DNA of 64,000 bases from Paenibacillus riograndensis SBR5 (GTDB lineage: Bacteria > Bacillota > Bacilli > Paenibacillales > Paenibacillaceae), in assembly GCF_000981585.1 (NCBI RefSeq), contig NZ_LN831776.1, forward strand, positions 6,741,187 to 6,805,186, given 5' to 3'. Positions 44,494 through 55,200 of this stretch are shown one piece after another. The first letter of the stretch is position 1. Each line of letters begins with the position of its first letter. The position numbers were made by a program, and so were the translations under genes. A model generated the notes under the pieces. That model saw only the letters and a program-made list of their open reading frames with translations. It was not told where the DNA came from and searched no databases.

Positions 44494-46407
44494 TTATGAA
44501 TGAATAGAGTTTCCTGCTGCAGTCACCGGATGCAGATCCGGCCCCTGAGAATCGAATTGGCTGTGATAGAGGTCAAAGTAAGCTCCTCTTTTGGCCAAAA
44601 GCTCCAGATGGCTGCCCTGTTCAATTACCGTCCCCTGATCGATCACCAGAATAATGTCCGCATTGCGGATAGTGGACAGCCTGTGGGCGATAACAAAGCT
44701 GGTTTTCCCCTTCATCAAGGTGTTCATAGCCTTCTGAATATATATCTCCGTACGTGTATCTACATTGCTGGTTGCTTCATCCAGAATCAGAATCGGCGGG
44801 TGGGTAAGAAAAGCCCTTGCGATGGTCAGTAATTGTTTTTGCCCCTGGGAGAGATTCGAAGCTTCCTCGTTGATCACAGTATCATAGCCGTCCGGCAAAG
44901 TCCGGATAAAATGATCAGCATGGGCCAGCTCCGCAGCATGGATAATCTCCGCAAAGGTGCAATTGGGGCAGCCGTAAGCTATATTGTCCTTGATCGTTCC
45001 ATGAAACAGCCAGGTATCCTGAAGGACCACACCGAACATTCTCCGCAGACCGGCCCGCTGCATATCTCTGATGTCCACGCCATCAATCCGGATCTCCCCT
45101 TGATTAATTTCATAAAACCGCATCAGCACATTGACCAGCGTAGTTTTCCCGGCCCCCGTTGGACCTACAATAGCCACAGTGTTCCCCTTCTCCACTTGAA
45201 AATCAACATTCCGGAGCAGAGCCTCTCCCCCATCATACGCAAAGCTGACGTTGTGGTAGCCGACCCGGCCCTGGGGGTTCGCAATGGCAATAGCCTCTGC
45301 AGCTTCCATGTCTTTCAGCTCTTCCATCGCATCCAGTACTTCAAAAATCCGTTCAGCGGATGCGATCGTAGCCTGAAAGCTGTTCATAATATTCGAGATT
45401 TGGTTAATCGGCCGGGAAAACTGCTTAGAATACTGAATAAAGGCTTGAATATCGCCTATCTTTATTTTTCCATGAATTACGAAAATCCCACCGGCAACGC
45501 ACACTACGATATACCCGATGTTATTGATGAAATCCATTAAGGGCATCATAAAGCCGGTAATAAACTGGGACTTCACCCCCGCTTCACACAGCCTGCCGTT
45601 GATCTCCCTGAACTTCTCCTCCGATTCTTGTTCCAGCCCGTAGGCCTCTACGACAGTTAGACCTGTGTACATTTCTTCCACATGCCCGTTAAGCTCCCCC
45701 GCAGCTCTGCGCTGGGCGATAAAATAGGGTTGCGACCGTCCCGCCAAAAACTTGATCGATAAGACACTTAATGGAATGGTTACTACTGTGACCAAGGTTA
45801 ATAAAGGGCTGATCAGCAGCATCATGGCCAACACTCCAACAATGAGAATTACGGCCGAAATCAGCTGGGTAAGATTCTGCTGCAGGGTGACTCCGATTGT
45901 ATCCACATCATTGGTCACACGGTTCAATAACTCGCCATGGGAGTACAAATCAAAAAATTTCAAGGGCAGCCGGGCCATCTTCCGGTTCAAATCTTCCCTT
46001 ATTTGAAAAACAATTTTTTGTGAAATATTCACCATGAAATGCTGCTGCAAATAGGAGAAGACCGCACTAATCAGATAGATGCTGAACAGAATGAATATGA
46101 TACTTCTAATCGCCGCAAAATCAATATGGGCTCCAGCAGTATTCTTCAGTCTGCCGGAAATCCCTTCTGCCAGGATATTGGTGGCATCCCCCATTATTTT
46201 AGGGCTGAAAATACTGAATAGTGTACTGGCCACAGTCATCAGACATACCATTAACACCTGCAGCTTATATTTATCCAGATATCCCAGAATTCGTTTGACC
46301 GTGCCTTTATAGTTTTTGACCTTTTCTTTGGGGTGACCAATGGAGCCTACCGGATTGAGGCCTCTCATAGATTTGTTCATTAACGAGGTTTTATCCTCCT
46401 TGCTCAT
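44494..46407 (-). CDS. ABC exporter half-transporter, canonical ATPase site partner
   Basis: A 637-residue type IV ABC exporter. An N-terminal membrane domain with six helices (about 45-340) is followed by an ATP-binding domain with Walker A GPTGAGKTT, signature LSQGQKQLLTIARAF and an intact Walker B ILDEATSNVD with catalytic Glu. The start overlaps the stop of the other half-transporter by 4 bp, so they form a heterodimer like BmrC/BmrD. Position at the end of the biosynthetic operon indicates export of, or self-resistance to, the polyketide-peptide product (inference). Confidence 0.93.
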   Translation of the reverse strand: MSKEDKTSLMNKSMRGLNPVGSIGHPKEKVKNYKGTVKRILGYLDKYKLQVLMVCLMTVASTLFSIFSPKIMGDATNILAEGISGRLKNTAGAHIDFAAIRSIIFILFSIYLISAVFSYLQQHFMVNISQKIVFQIREDLNRKMARLPLKFFDLYSHGELLNRVTNDVDTIGVTLQQNLTQLISAVILIVGVLAMMLLISPLLTLVTVVTIPLSVLSIKFLAGRSQPYFIAQRRAAGELNGHVEEMYTGLTVVEAYGLEQESEEKFREINGRLCEAGVKSQFITGFMMPLMDFINNIGYIVVCVAGGIFVIHGKIKIGDIQAFIQYSKQFSRPINQISNIMNSFQATIASAERIFEVLDAMEELKDMEAAEAIAIANPQGRVGYHNVSFAYDGGEALLRNVDFQVEKGNTVAIVGPTGAGKTTLVNVLMRFYEINQGEIRIDGVDIRDMQRAGLRRMFGVVLQDTWLFHGTIKDNIAYGCPNCTFAEIIHAAELAHADHFIRTLPDGYDTVINEEASNLSQGQKQLLTIARAFLTHPPILILDEATSNVDTRTEIYIQKAMNTLMKGKTSFVIAHRLSTIRNADIILVIDQGTVIEQGSHLELLAKRGAYFDLYHSQFDSQGPDLHPVTAAGNSIHS

Positions 46408-48128
46408 GCCGACGCCTCCCCTGACAGCTGTGAGGAGACGATTTCTTTATAAGCCGCACAGGTATCGAGCAGTTCCTTATGCGTCCCCATGCCGGCTATG
46501 CAGCCCTGATCCATGACAAGAATGGTATCTGCATCCATGACCGTACTTACTCTTTGCGCAACAATAATTACGGTAGCTGCCGATGTCTCTTTCTTAAGCG
46601 CGTTTCTTAAATGAAGGTCCGTAGTGAAATCAAGGGATGAGAAGCTATCGTCAAAAATATAGATATCCGGTCTACGGACCAGTGCACGGGCTATGGCGAG
46701 CCGCTGCTTCTGTCCGCCGGAAAGATTCGTCCCGCCTTGTGTTATTTCCGCAGCATATCCGCCTTCCATACGGAGGATGAACTCATGGGCCTGGGCCATT
46801 TCAGCAGCCTTCCTGATCTCCTCTGGAGCTGCATTCCTGCTGCCAACCCTGAGGTTATCAGCAACCGTGCCCCCGAAGAGAACCGTTTGCTGCGGGACTA
46901 CCCCCATTCTGGCTCTAAGGCTCTGCAGCGGAATCTCCTTGATGTCCACGCCATCCAAGAGAATACTCCCCTCCTGTGAATCGTAAAAACGGGGGATGAG
47001 ATTGATTAACGCGGATTTTCCGGAGCCGGTGCCGCCGATAATGGCCAGGGTCTTGCCCGGACCCGCCAGAAAGGAAACATCCCGCAAAGCCGGGCGCTCC
47101 GCCCCCGGATAACTAAAGGTGACATTCCGGAATTCAATGCGGCCTTTGCCGGATTCACCACTCCGGCCCTGGCGCTTGTCCTGAATGTCCGGGGTAAGCG
47201 CAAGAACCTCCTGAATCCGTTCCGCCGAGGCTCTGGCCCGCGGCATTACCGAAAACATCATCGAAACAAACACGATGCATATAATGATCTGCATCATATA
47301 TTGGATGTATGCCATCAGATCCCCAATCTGCATACTCCCGCTGCCAATGAACTTCCCTCCGTACCATAGTACCGCCAAAGTAGCTGCATTCATGATCAGC
47401 ATCATCAGCGGCATGACCAGCGCGATGGTCAGGTTTGCTTTTACCGATACAGCCGTCAGGTCTTTGCTCGCTTCATGAAATCTTTGGGTCTCGCCCTCCA
47501 TTTGATGAAAAGCGCGGATAACCCTGATCCCCTTCAGATTCTCGCGGGCAATCAGGTTTAACTGATCCAGCTTCTCCTGCATTGCCTTGAAGAAACGCAT
47601 ACTTTTCTTCCCGATAACAGCAGTACATAGTCCGAGAACCGGCAGAACTGCCAGAAAAACCAGAGAAAGCTGTGCGTTTTTGGAAACAGCCATAATGATG
47701 CTTCCAATCAGGATCATCGGAACAATAATCACGCGCAGCATCGTCGTGAATATCTGCTGGAACTGTGTAATATCATTTGTTGTGCGGTTAATAAGGGAAG
47801 CCGTACCTATCTGATCCAATTCCCGCAGCGAAAAACTCTGTACTTTGGCAAACACAGCAGTGCGCAGAGAGCTTCCGTAACCTACCGTGACCTTCGCAGA
47901 TATATAACTGGTCAATGTAATGACCACTGCATTAAATAAAGCCACCAGAATCATATACTCCCCAATTTCCAGAATATAACGGGTATCTTTTCTTAGGATT
48001 CCCTTATTCACTATGTCTGACATTAATGTAGGCAGATAGACCTCCGCCATGGCCTGACAAAAGGCTAATATGAAAATCAAACTGATGTGAACTCTATATG
48101 GCTTTAAAAATCTCATCAATTTTGCCAA
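46404..48128 (-). CDS. ABC exporter half-transporter with degenerate ATPase site
   Basis: A 574-residue partner with six membrane helices and an ATP-binding domain. Walker A is GGTGSGKSA and the signature is LSGGQKQRLAIARAL. Walker B is IYIFDDSFSSLD, so the catalytic Glu is replaced by Asp, as in the BmrC/TM287-like subunits of heterodimeric exporters with one weak site. The gene begins about 30 bp after the methyltransferase stop and is coupled to the second subunit. Confidence 0.93.
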   Translation of the reverse strand: MAKLMRFLKPYRVHISLIFILAFCQAMAEVYLPTLMSDIVNKGILRKDTRYILEIGEYMILVALFNAVVITLTSYISAKVTVGYGSSLRTAVFAKVQSFSLRELDQIGTASLINRTTNDITQFQQIFTTMLRVIIVPMILIGSIIMAVSKNAQLSLVFLAVLPVLGLCTAVIGKKSMRFFKAMQEKLDQLNLIARENLKGIRVIRAFHQMEGETQRFHEASKDLTAVSVKANLTIALVMPLMMLIMNAATLAVLWYGGKFIGSGSMQIGDLMAYIQYMMQIIICIVFVSMMFSVMPRARASAERIQEVLALTPDIQDKRQGRSGESGKGRIEFRNVTFSYPGAERPALRDVSFLAGPGKTLAIIGGTGSGKSALINLIPRFYDSQEGSILLDGVDIKEIPLQSLRARMGVVPQQTVLFGGTVADNLRVGSRNAAPEEIRKAAEMAQAHEFILRMEGGYAAEITQGGTNLSGGQKQRLAIARALVRRPDIYIFDDSFSSLDFTTDLHLRNALKKETSAATVIIVAQRVSTVMDADTILVMDQGCIAGMGTHKELLDTCAAYKEIVSSQLSGEASA

Positions 48129-48159
48129 GTTCCCGACCTCCCGCTATACAAGCTCTGGC

Positions 48160-49206
48160 TTATCGGACTGCACATTCGATTATGGAAAATTTACTTGGTG
48201 TTTGCTTGACGGCCAAGATATCCAATCCGGCTTGATCAACCAGCTTGCCCAGCTCGGCCAGATTCCGGACACTTCCGCCTTCGGAGCAGACCAGGAACAA
48301 TAAATCACGGAAGGCCTCTTCCGGGGACAGTCCCTCTTTCGCCGGGAGATTCTCGATAATAATCAGCTTGGCCTCCCTTGTCATGACCTTGCGGATGTTG
48401 GCAAGAATACTGACGACATGCTCGTCGTCCCAGTCATTCAGCACCTTGCTGATCATATATAGACTGCCGCCGGAGGGTATCTGCTCAAACATGCTGCCTG
48501 GGACCAGTGTGCAACGTTCTCCGATTTCTGACCCTCCGATATTCGCACTGGCCCTTTCTATCGTTTCGGGAAGATCGAACAAGATCCCCTTAGCTTCGGG
48601 AACCGATTGCAGCACTCCGGAAATCAGCTGACCGAGCCCTCCGGCCACATCAACGATGACATCATATTGACCGAACGGGTAGGACGCTAGCAGGGCGGGC
48701 AGACTCATCCTGGAGTAGATCTCCATAGCTTTGTCCATGGTTTGCAAATAATTGTCTTTCATCTCATGATTTCCGTACCATTGCTCGCCAAAAACCTTCT
48801 CAAATGCAGGTTTGCCTGTCTGAATGCTATATTTCATCTCAACCATTGACTGCACTACGGTCTCATGCAGCAGGTATTTCACCAGCGGCTCCAGGGATCT
48901 GGGAGATTTCCCGGTGAGAAGGGTGGCTCCATACTCCGTAACTTCATAGTTTCCCTCTTCGTCTTGAGTCACCAGGCTTATGGATTGGAGTGCCTTTAAC
49001 AGCCTGGACAGGGCCGGGGCATTCAAGCTCAGGGATTCTGCCATAGCAGAGACTGTAATTTTCCCGTTGTTAAAGGCACTGAACACACCTAGCTCCACTG
49101 CGGTTTTGACAGCAAGAGAAAATCCTAAACCAGATACAATCTGCATAACTACAGCCTGGGGAAAAATTGTGGGCATGGACTGTTCACTTTTCGTTGCATT
49201 TGTCAT
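48160..49206 (-). CDS. S-adenosylmethionine-dependent O-methyltransferase (CrtF/puromycin OMT-like)
   Basis: A 348-residue methyltransferase. The N-terminal winged-helix dimerisation domain (about 10-95) precedes a Rossmann domain with VIVDVAGGLGQLISGVLQS (motif I), then GILFDLPETIE, LVPGSMFEQIPSGGSLYMIS and VLNDWDDEHVVSIL, containing the family's DWxDE segment. GGAGG lies 8 bases before the ATG at 49206. The ATG at 49221 overlaps that site. It lies 38 bp after the NRPS gene. It probably methylates a hydroxyl or enol of the assembled product. Confidence 0.92.
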   Translation of the reverse strand: MTNATKSEQSMPTIFPQAVVMQIVSGLGFSLAVKTAVELGVFSAFNNGKITVSAMAESLSLNAPALSRLLKALQSISLVTQDEEGNYEVTEYGATLLTGKSPRSLEPLVKYLLHETVVQSMVEMKYSIQTGKPAFEKVFGEQWYGNHEMKDNYLQTMDKAMEIYSRMSLPALLASYPFGQYDVIVDVAGGLGQLISGVLQSVPEAKGILFDLPETIERASANIGGSEIGERCTLVPGSMFEQIPSGGSLYMISKVLNDWDDEHVVSILANIRKVMTREAKLIIIENLPAKEGLSPEEAFRDLLFLVCSEGGSVRNLAELGKLVDQAGLDILAVKQTPSKFSIIECAVR

Positions 49207-49244
49207 TGTATAGACCTCCATTAGTTAGGGTTCAGGGATTGATA

Positions 49245-52200
49245 TTATACTTGAATCGCTTCCGAGATTTCTGCTGCTTTTTTTAGGTATTCCATGTATT
49301 GCTGCAGCAGAGCATTCACCGTTTCCCGGGCATATTGCTGTTGATTATATTCGATGCCAATGTTCAGCTGGTTCATTCTTATAAAGCTGATGAACTTCAA
49401 TTTATAGCTCCAGATCTCTTCGCCGCTTCTATCCTCACCCCCTGATAAAGGGGATATTCTGAAGGTGCTTGTATTGAACTCGGCGTCAAATTGCCCCATA
49501 TAGTTAAATGACAGCTCGGGGTTCAAGCGGAAGCGTATTCCTTCCTGATGGCTGCTCAAATATTTCAAGACCCCGTACCCTCCTCCTTGCTTGGGGATGC
49601 CGCTCAGGTACTCCTTGACATACTCCAGGCATAAATCGATATTCCTGCTCTCCGGAAGTTGCAAGGCCACAGGATAAAGGATTGAGAATCTGCCTACTGT
49701 CCTGTAAGTATCAATGTCCTTACTATCCATATCACGGCCATGATTGCCTAAGTTCACCACAACCGCTGCGTTCCCCGTCCACGCCCGGATCGTTAATGCC
49801 AGCGCCGTCAACATGATGCTTTCCGTTGTGAAGTGCGGGTTGCTTCGGATGGATGACATGACTTGCTCCGTCTCCGTGCAATCGAATGCTTGATACAGGG
49901 TTAAATTATCTCTCACTCTGGCTTCGTCCGCCTTATAGTCGGTAGGCAGCGGTTCAGCTTTTATGCTCTCTACCTGGTCCCAATACGGCTGCTCGCGGAG
50001 CAGCTCTATGCTGTCCGCATATTCATGCAGATGATTGGACCACTGCAGAAATGGTGCTGTCTTGGGAGGCAGTCCGATATCCTCATGATTCAATAATTGT
50101 GTGTAGGCTGTGTTGAAGTCCTCCAGAATAATTCTCCACGACAGGTGGTCGATAATCATCTGATGGATGACGATTAACAGATGCTCGCCGTATCCGGCTC
50201 TAATCAAGGCCAGCTTGACCAGCGGACCCTTTTCGAGATCCATACTGGCCTGTACCTGATTCACGGCAGCCTGTGCCTCCTCGCTGAAGGAGGGGGAATC
50301 CGCCAGATCTATCAGATAGAAATCAAACAGCTCCCCGTCCAGCCCCCGGTTATGCTGCAGCATTTGCCGGTTTTGTTCTCTGAATACCATCCGGAGGGCG
50401 TCATGATGCCTAATAATCTCAGTAAAGACCTTCCGGATATTGTCTTCGCCAAAGCCAGCCTCCCTATAGAGCACAAAAGACAGATTTCTATGCTGCAAGG
50501 TGTCCCGGCAGTGTTCAACCATCCAGCTTTGGATAGGCACAAGACCCGCTTCTCCGGTCACTGCCCCGTACCCGGCATGCCCCGCCCGATCCTGTACCTT
50601 TTTGGAGACCTCCCCGATGGTCTGGTACTGGAAGAGATGCTTCACCTCCAGCCTTAAATTGTACTTTTCCATCCTTGCTGCCGCCTGGATTGCCTTAATG
50701 GAATCTCCGCCTGCCGCAAAAAAATTATCATGGATTCCTATCCGCCGGAGTTCAAGCACCTCGGACCAGACCGTACATAATATCTCTTCGGTACGATTTC
50801 TGGGGGCGCCGTATCCCAGAGAGTGATCTCTCATCTCCTGCGGGTCCGGCAGCTGTGACGTATCGGCCTTGCCGTTGGCGGTCATAGGAATCTGGTCTAC
50901 GGGCATAATTACCCGAGGAATCATATAATCAGGCAGGTATTCCCCCAGATATCCTCTAAGGCCGGGAAGGACCTGCTCATCCCTGCACACAACATATGCA
51001 CAAAGATAAGGTTCTTGGCGCTGATCCTTTTGAACCAGAACGACAGCCGCCTGCACTCCATCACAGGACAGCAGCCTATGCCTGATCTCATCCAGTTCAA
51101 TGCGGAAGCCTCTAATTTTCACTTGATGATCAGCTCTTCCTGCAAAATGAATCAGACCGTCCTCCGTCCATTTCCCCATATCTCCGGTTTTGTACATATA
51201 CATTCCCGGATGATAAATATCCTCAACAAACCGGCTGCTCGTTAATGCTTTATTATTGCAGTATCCTCTTGCGACGCCATGTCCGCCGATGTAAAGCTCA
51301 CCAAGGACGCCCCGGGGTACCATTCGCTTTTGCTCATCAAGAATATATACCGAACAGTTTTTTATAGGCGCCCCAATCGGCATTTCCTGAATCTGCCCGG
51401 TCTCCTCCGGCTTAATGGTGAAGGCGGTAGCGTCCACACAACATTCCGTAGGCCCGTAAACATTTGTTATATAAGGCGGCTTATGATTGGCAAAACTGGT
51501 ATAGAACCGCTTAACCTCTGCAATGGAAAGCGCCTCTCCGCCGATAATGAAATGCGCAACACCGATCCGGGCACACAGGGACGTTTCTGCCAGCAAACGG
51601 AGATACGCCGGGGTCCCGTCCGAAATATCGATCTTATTCTGCTTGTAATACTCAGCCAGCTGAATTACATCCTGGCGCACATCTCCAGGCACAATGTTCA
51701 AATGATGTCCCAGCAGAAATGCAGAGAATATCTGCTTCACGGATGCATCAAATACAAATGGTGCGAGCAATGCCACGTTCAGGTTCGGGCCATGCAGGCT
51801 GTAAATCTTCTCATCGAGTGCTTCTGCAAGATTTGTTACGCTTCTGTGCTCAATCATTACTCCCTTAGGCTTTCCGGTCGAGCCCGAAGTGTAGATGACA
51901 TAAGCCAGGCTATCCGCCGATGCTGTAGCCTCAAGATTTCCCTGCTCCCCGGAATTGCCCGCGACCTCCTCAAGGCAAATTTCCCTGATTCCATGCTGTA
52001 GACTCCTCCGATGAGCCGTGTCGGTAAGGACCATACAAGCCCCGCTGTCTTCCAGCATAAATCGTTTTCTTTCCGGGGGATAAGCAGGCTCAATGGGCAA
52101 GTAGGCTGCGCCCGATTTCAATACGCCCATAATCCCAACCGCAAAATTTGTACTGCGTTCAGCGATGATGCCCACCACCCTGTCTTTGCAGGCACCATTT

Positions 52201-55200
52201 CGGATAAGGACTCTGGCCAGCTGATTGGCCTGTTCATTCAATTCACGGTACGTTAAGGAACGGTCGAAACCGGAGACTGCCAAATGGTCCGGAATTCGTG
52301 CGGCCTGCGCCTCAAACATTTCGACGATCGTCTTGGTGTTATACGCGGCCGGCAGCCCCGCCTGACCATAACGCCTTATGTCCCGCAGCTCCTCCCTATC
52401 CAGCACATCAATGTCTCCAATAAGGACATGCTCCAAGGCAACAACTTGTTCGAGTACCCGAAGGAAACGTCTGGCGAAGCTTTCGATGGTGCTTCGCTTG
52501 AATAGCTTGGCAGCGTAAGTGAATTCAAATTTGAGCTCATCTAGGCCCGGAAATACCTGCAGCGCAAGATCAAATTTTGCTGTTTTATTGTGATAAGGAT
52601 AAGGAGCATAGTGCATGCCGTTGACTTCAAAGGCCGGATTGTCCATGACTTGAAGAACAAACATGACATTGAACAGGGCGGTTCCGCTTAGATTTCTGTC
52701 CATATTCAAGTGATCCACCAGCTCTTCAAAAGGGTAGTCCTGATGCTCGTATGCCTGCAGCGCATTCTCCTTGACCCCGGCAAGAAACTCCTTAAACACC
52801 ATATGAGCCGAAGGACGGTTCCTGAGCGCAAGCGTATTGACGAACATCCCTATCATCTGTTCCAGTTCCTTGTGCTTCCGGCCGGCAATGGGGGAACCCA
52901 CAATGATATCCTCTTGTCCCGTATGCTTGAACAGAAGCACGTTGAAGGCAGCCAGCAAGGTCATGAACAAGGTGGTCTTTTCTTTGGAGCTATATTCATT
53001 TAACCGTTGCGTCAGCTCTCTGCCGGCATTACAAGTTAACCGCTCTCCCTGATCCCCTTGCCCGCTGTCCCGCGGATAATCAACCGGCAAATTGAGAATT
53101 GGCAGCTCACCGGAAAAGACATCCAGCCAATATTTCTTCTGTTTATTCATGTAGTCTGTCTTAAATAGATCATTCTGCCATTTCGCAAAATCCTTAAACT
53201 GGATATTCAGCTCAGGCAGCGGATTATGCTCATACAAATGGATAATTTCTTTCTGCAGCAGCGGGATGGAAGAGCCGTCAGCGATGATGTGCTGTACATC
53301 AAGCATCAAAAGATGCTTGTTCTTGCGGATCTCGACCAGTCCTGCCCGTATCAGCGGAGCTTTACTCAGGTCAAACGGCCGGATAAACTGACTGGTGATT
53401 TGATCCAGGTCTGTTTCATCGTCTGCATGGTATTTCTCAACAGCCAAATGAACATGATCATCAACCGCCTGCACAAGCTCCTTATTCACAAAGCTAAAGG
53501 ATGTTCTCAGAACCTCATGTCTTTGAATAAGCGCTTCGAATGAATGTTCAAGACGTCCTTCATCCAGTGGGCCTTCCATCATTACAAAGAGCGGAATATT
53601 ATAGGATGTGCTCCGGGCGTTTAACTGGTTGAGAATATAAATCCTCTTCTGCGAAGAAGACACTTCGTAGTGCTCCGCCGCTGCAATGCGGGGTATGGCT
53701 GAATTCCCGCGTGTATCCTTATCCGTGCCGGCCTGGCCTTCAATATAAGCAGCCAGCCTTTCGATATTTGAATGCTCAAATAAAACCGGCACCTGCAGGC
53801 TAAGGCCCATAATTGTATTTAGGGTGTTCACAATTTCGATGGCAATAATTGAATCACCGCCGATTTCATAGAAGTCTGCCGTTACAGACATCGGGTTCAT
53901 TCCCAGGACGGCTCCCCAAACCTGCCCGACACTGATTTCCGCTTTCGAATATCTGCCGCTGTCTCTGCCTTCAAGCTGAATCCCTGCAGCTGCAGCCTCT
54001 AGGCTATTTTGCCATAGGCCTTCCTGTTCCTCTTCGTCTGGTTCTGCCGTTTTTCTTCTTGGTGCATTCACCCAGTGTCTTTCCTTCAGGAACGGGTAGA
54101 CCGGGATACTGATTTTTCCCCTCTTTTCCCCTTCATATAAGCTCTCCCAGTCGACCTCTCCCCCTTTTTCATACAGGCTGCAGATTTCATTTAATATGTC
54201 CGTCTCTGTTCTGCCGCTTTTGTTGTAAGCCTCTACTTTTTGGCGGGCACTGTTTTTCAATTCACGGTCTTCAGCGTGTGACAGTTTTTTCAGGTTCGGG
54301 AGATGGATCGGGTTATCGTTCAGCTTGTTCATTTCCCTTATCAGCTCTGCCTTGTCCTTAATCTTCAGGCATACTCTATACTCACAGTGCTTTCTGCCGG
54401 TATTGGCTGTGTAGCAAAGGCCGGGCAAATCGAATTCGCCATCCTCATTCAGAAACTGCACATAGTTTGCTATTAACTCCTGAAGTGATTTTTTATTCTT
54501 GGCAGACAGTGTCAATATCTCTACAGGATGTGGGGACTCGGCATTCACCGCCCTGGCCGGCGCTTCTTCCAGCACAATGTGGCAATTGGTCCCGCTGAAT
54601 CCAAATGAGCTTACGCCTGCTCTTTTGGGCTCAGCCCCGCTCTCCCAGGCTCTTGCCCGGTCACTGACATACACAGGAGAATTGCTGAAATTAATCAGCG
54701 GGTTGGGCTCACGGAAATTTATGCTGGGGGGAATTATCCCCTCCTTTATCGCCATGACTGTTTTTATCAGTGATGCTATTCCTGAAGCCGCCACTGTATG
54801 TCCAATATTGGGTTTCACTGAACCAATGCCGCAAAACTGCTTTCTGGCGGTATATTTTTTAAAAGCATTGGCTATCCCTTTAATCTCGATGGGGTCGCCC
54901 AGAATCGTTCCGGTGCCGTGGGTTTCGATATATGCGATGGTTTCCGGGTCGATTTTGGCATTCTCCCAGGCTCTGACAATCAGCTCCCCCTGGGCCTCCG
55001 CACTCGGAGCGGTAATTCCATTGGAAGCCCCGTCATTGTTGATGGCACTCCCTTTAATTACAGCGTATATGTGATCACCGTCCTCAATGGCCCGGTTCAG
55101 GGGCTTTAATACGAGTGCAGAGATGCCTTCTCCCCACATTGTGCCTTTTGCATTTTTATCAAAAATGCTTATTTGGCCGTTGCCTGCTTCAATTTCACTC

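Noticed and set aside
49245..49600. Thioesterase at the end of the NRPS
   Set aside because: There is no GxSxG motif, and the sequence continues as an epimerase-family fold to the stop codon.
53900..54300. Acyltransferase domain after the KS of the hybrid PKS/NRPS
   Set aside because: There is no GHSxG motif. The stretch is a KS-linker ending in the PVYPFLKERHW motif, as in trans-AT systems.
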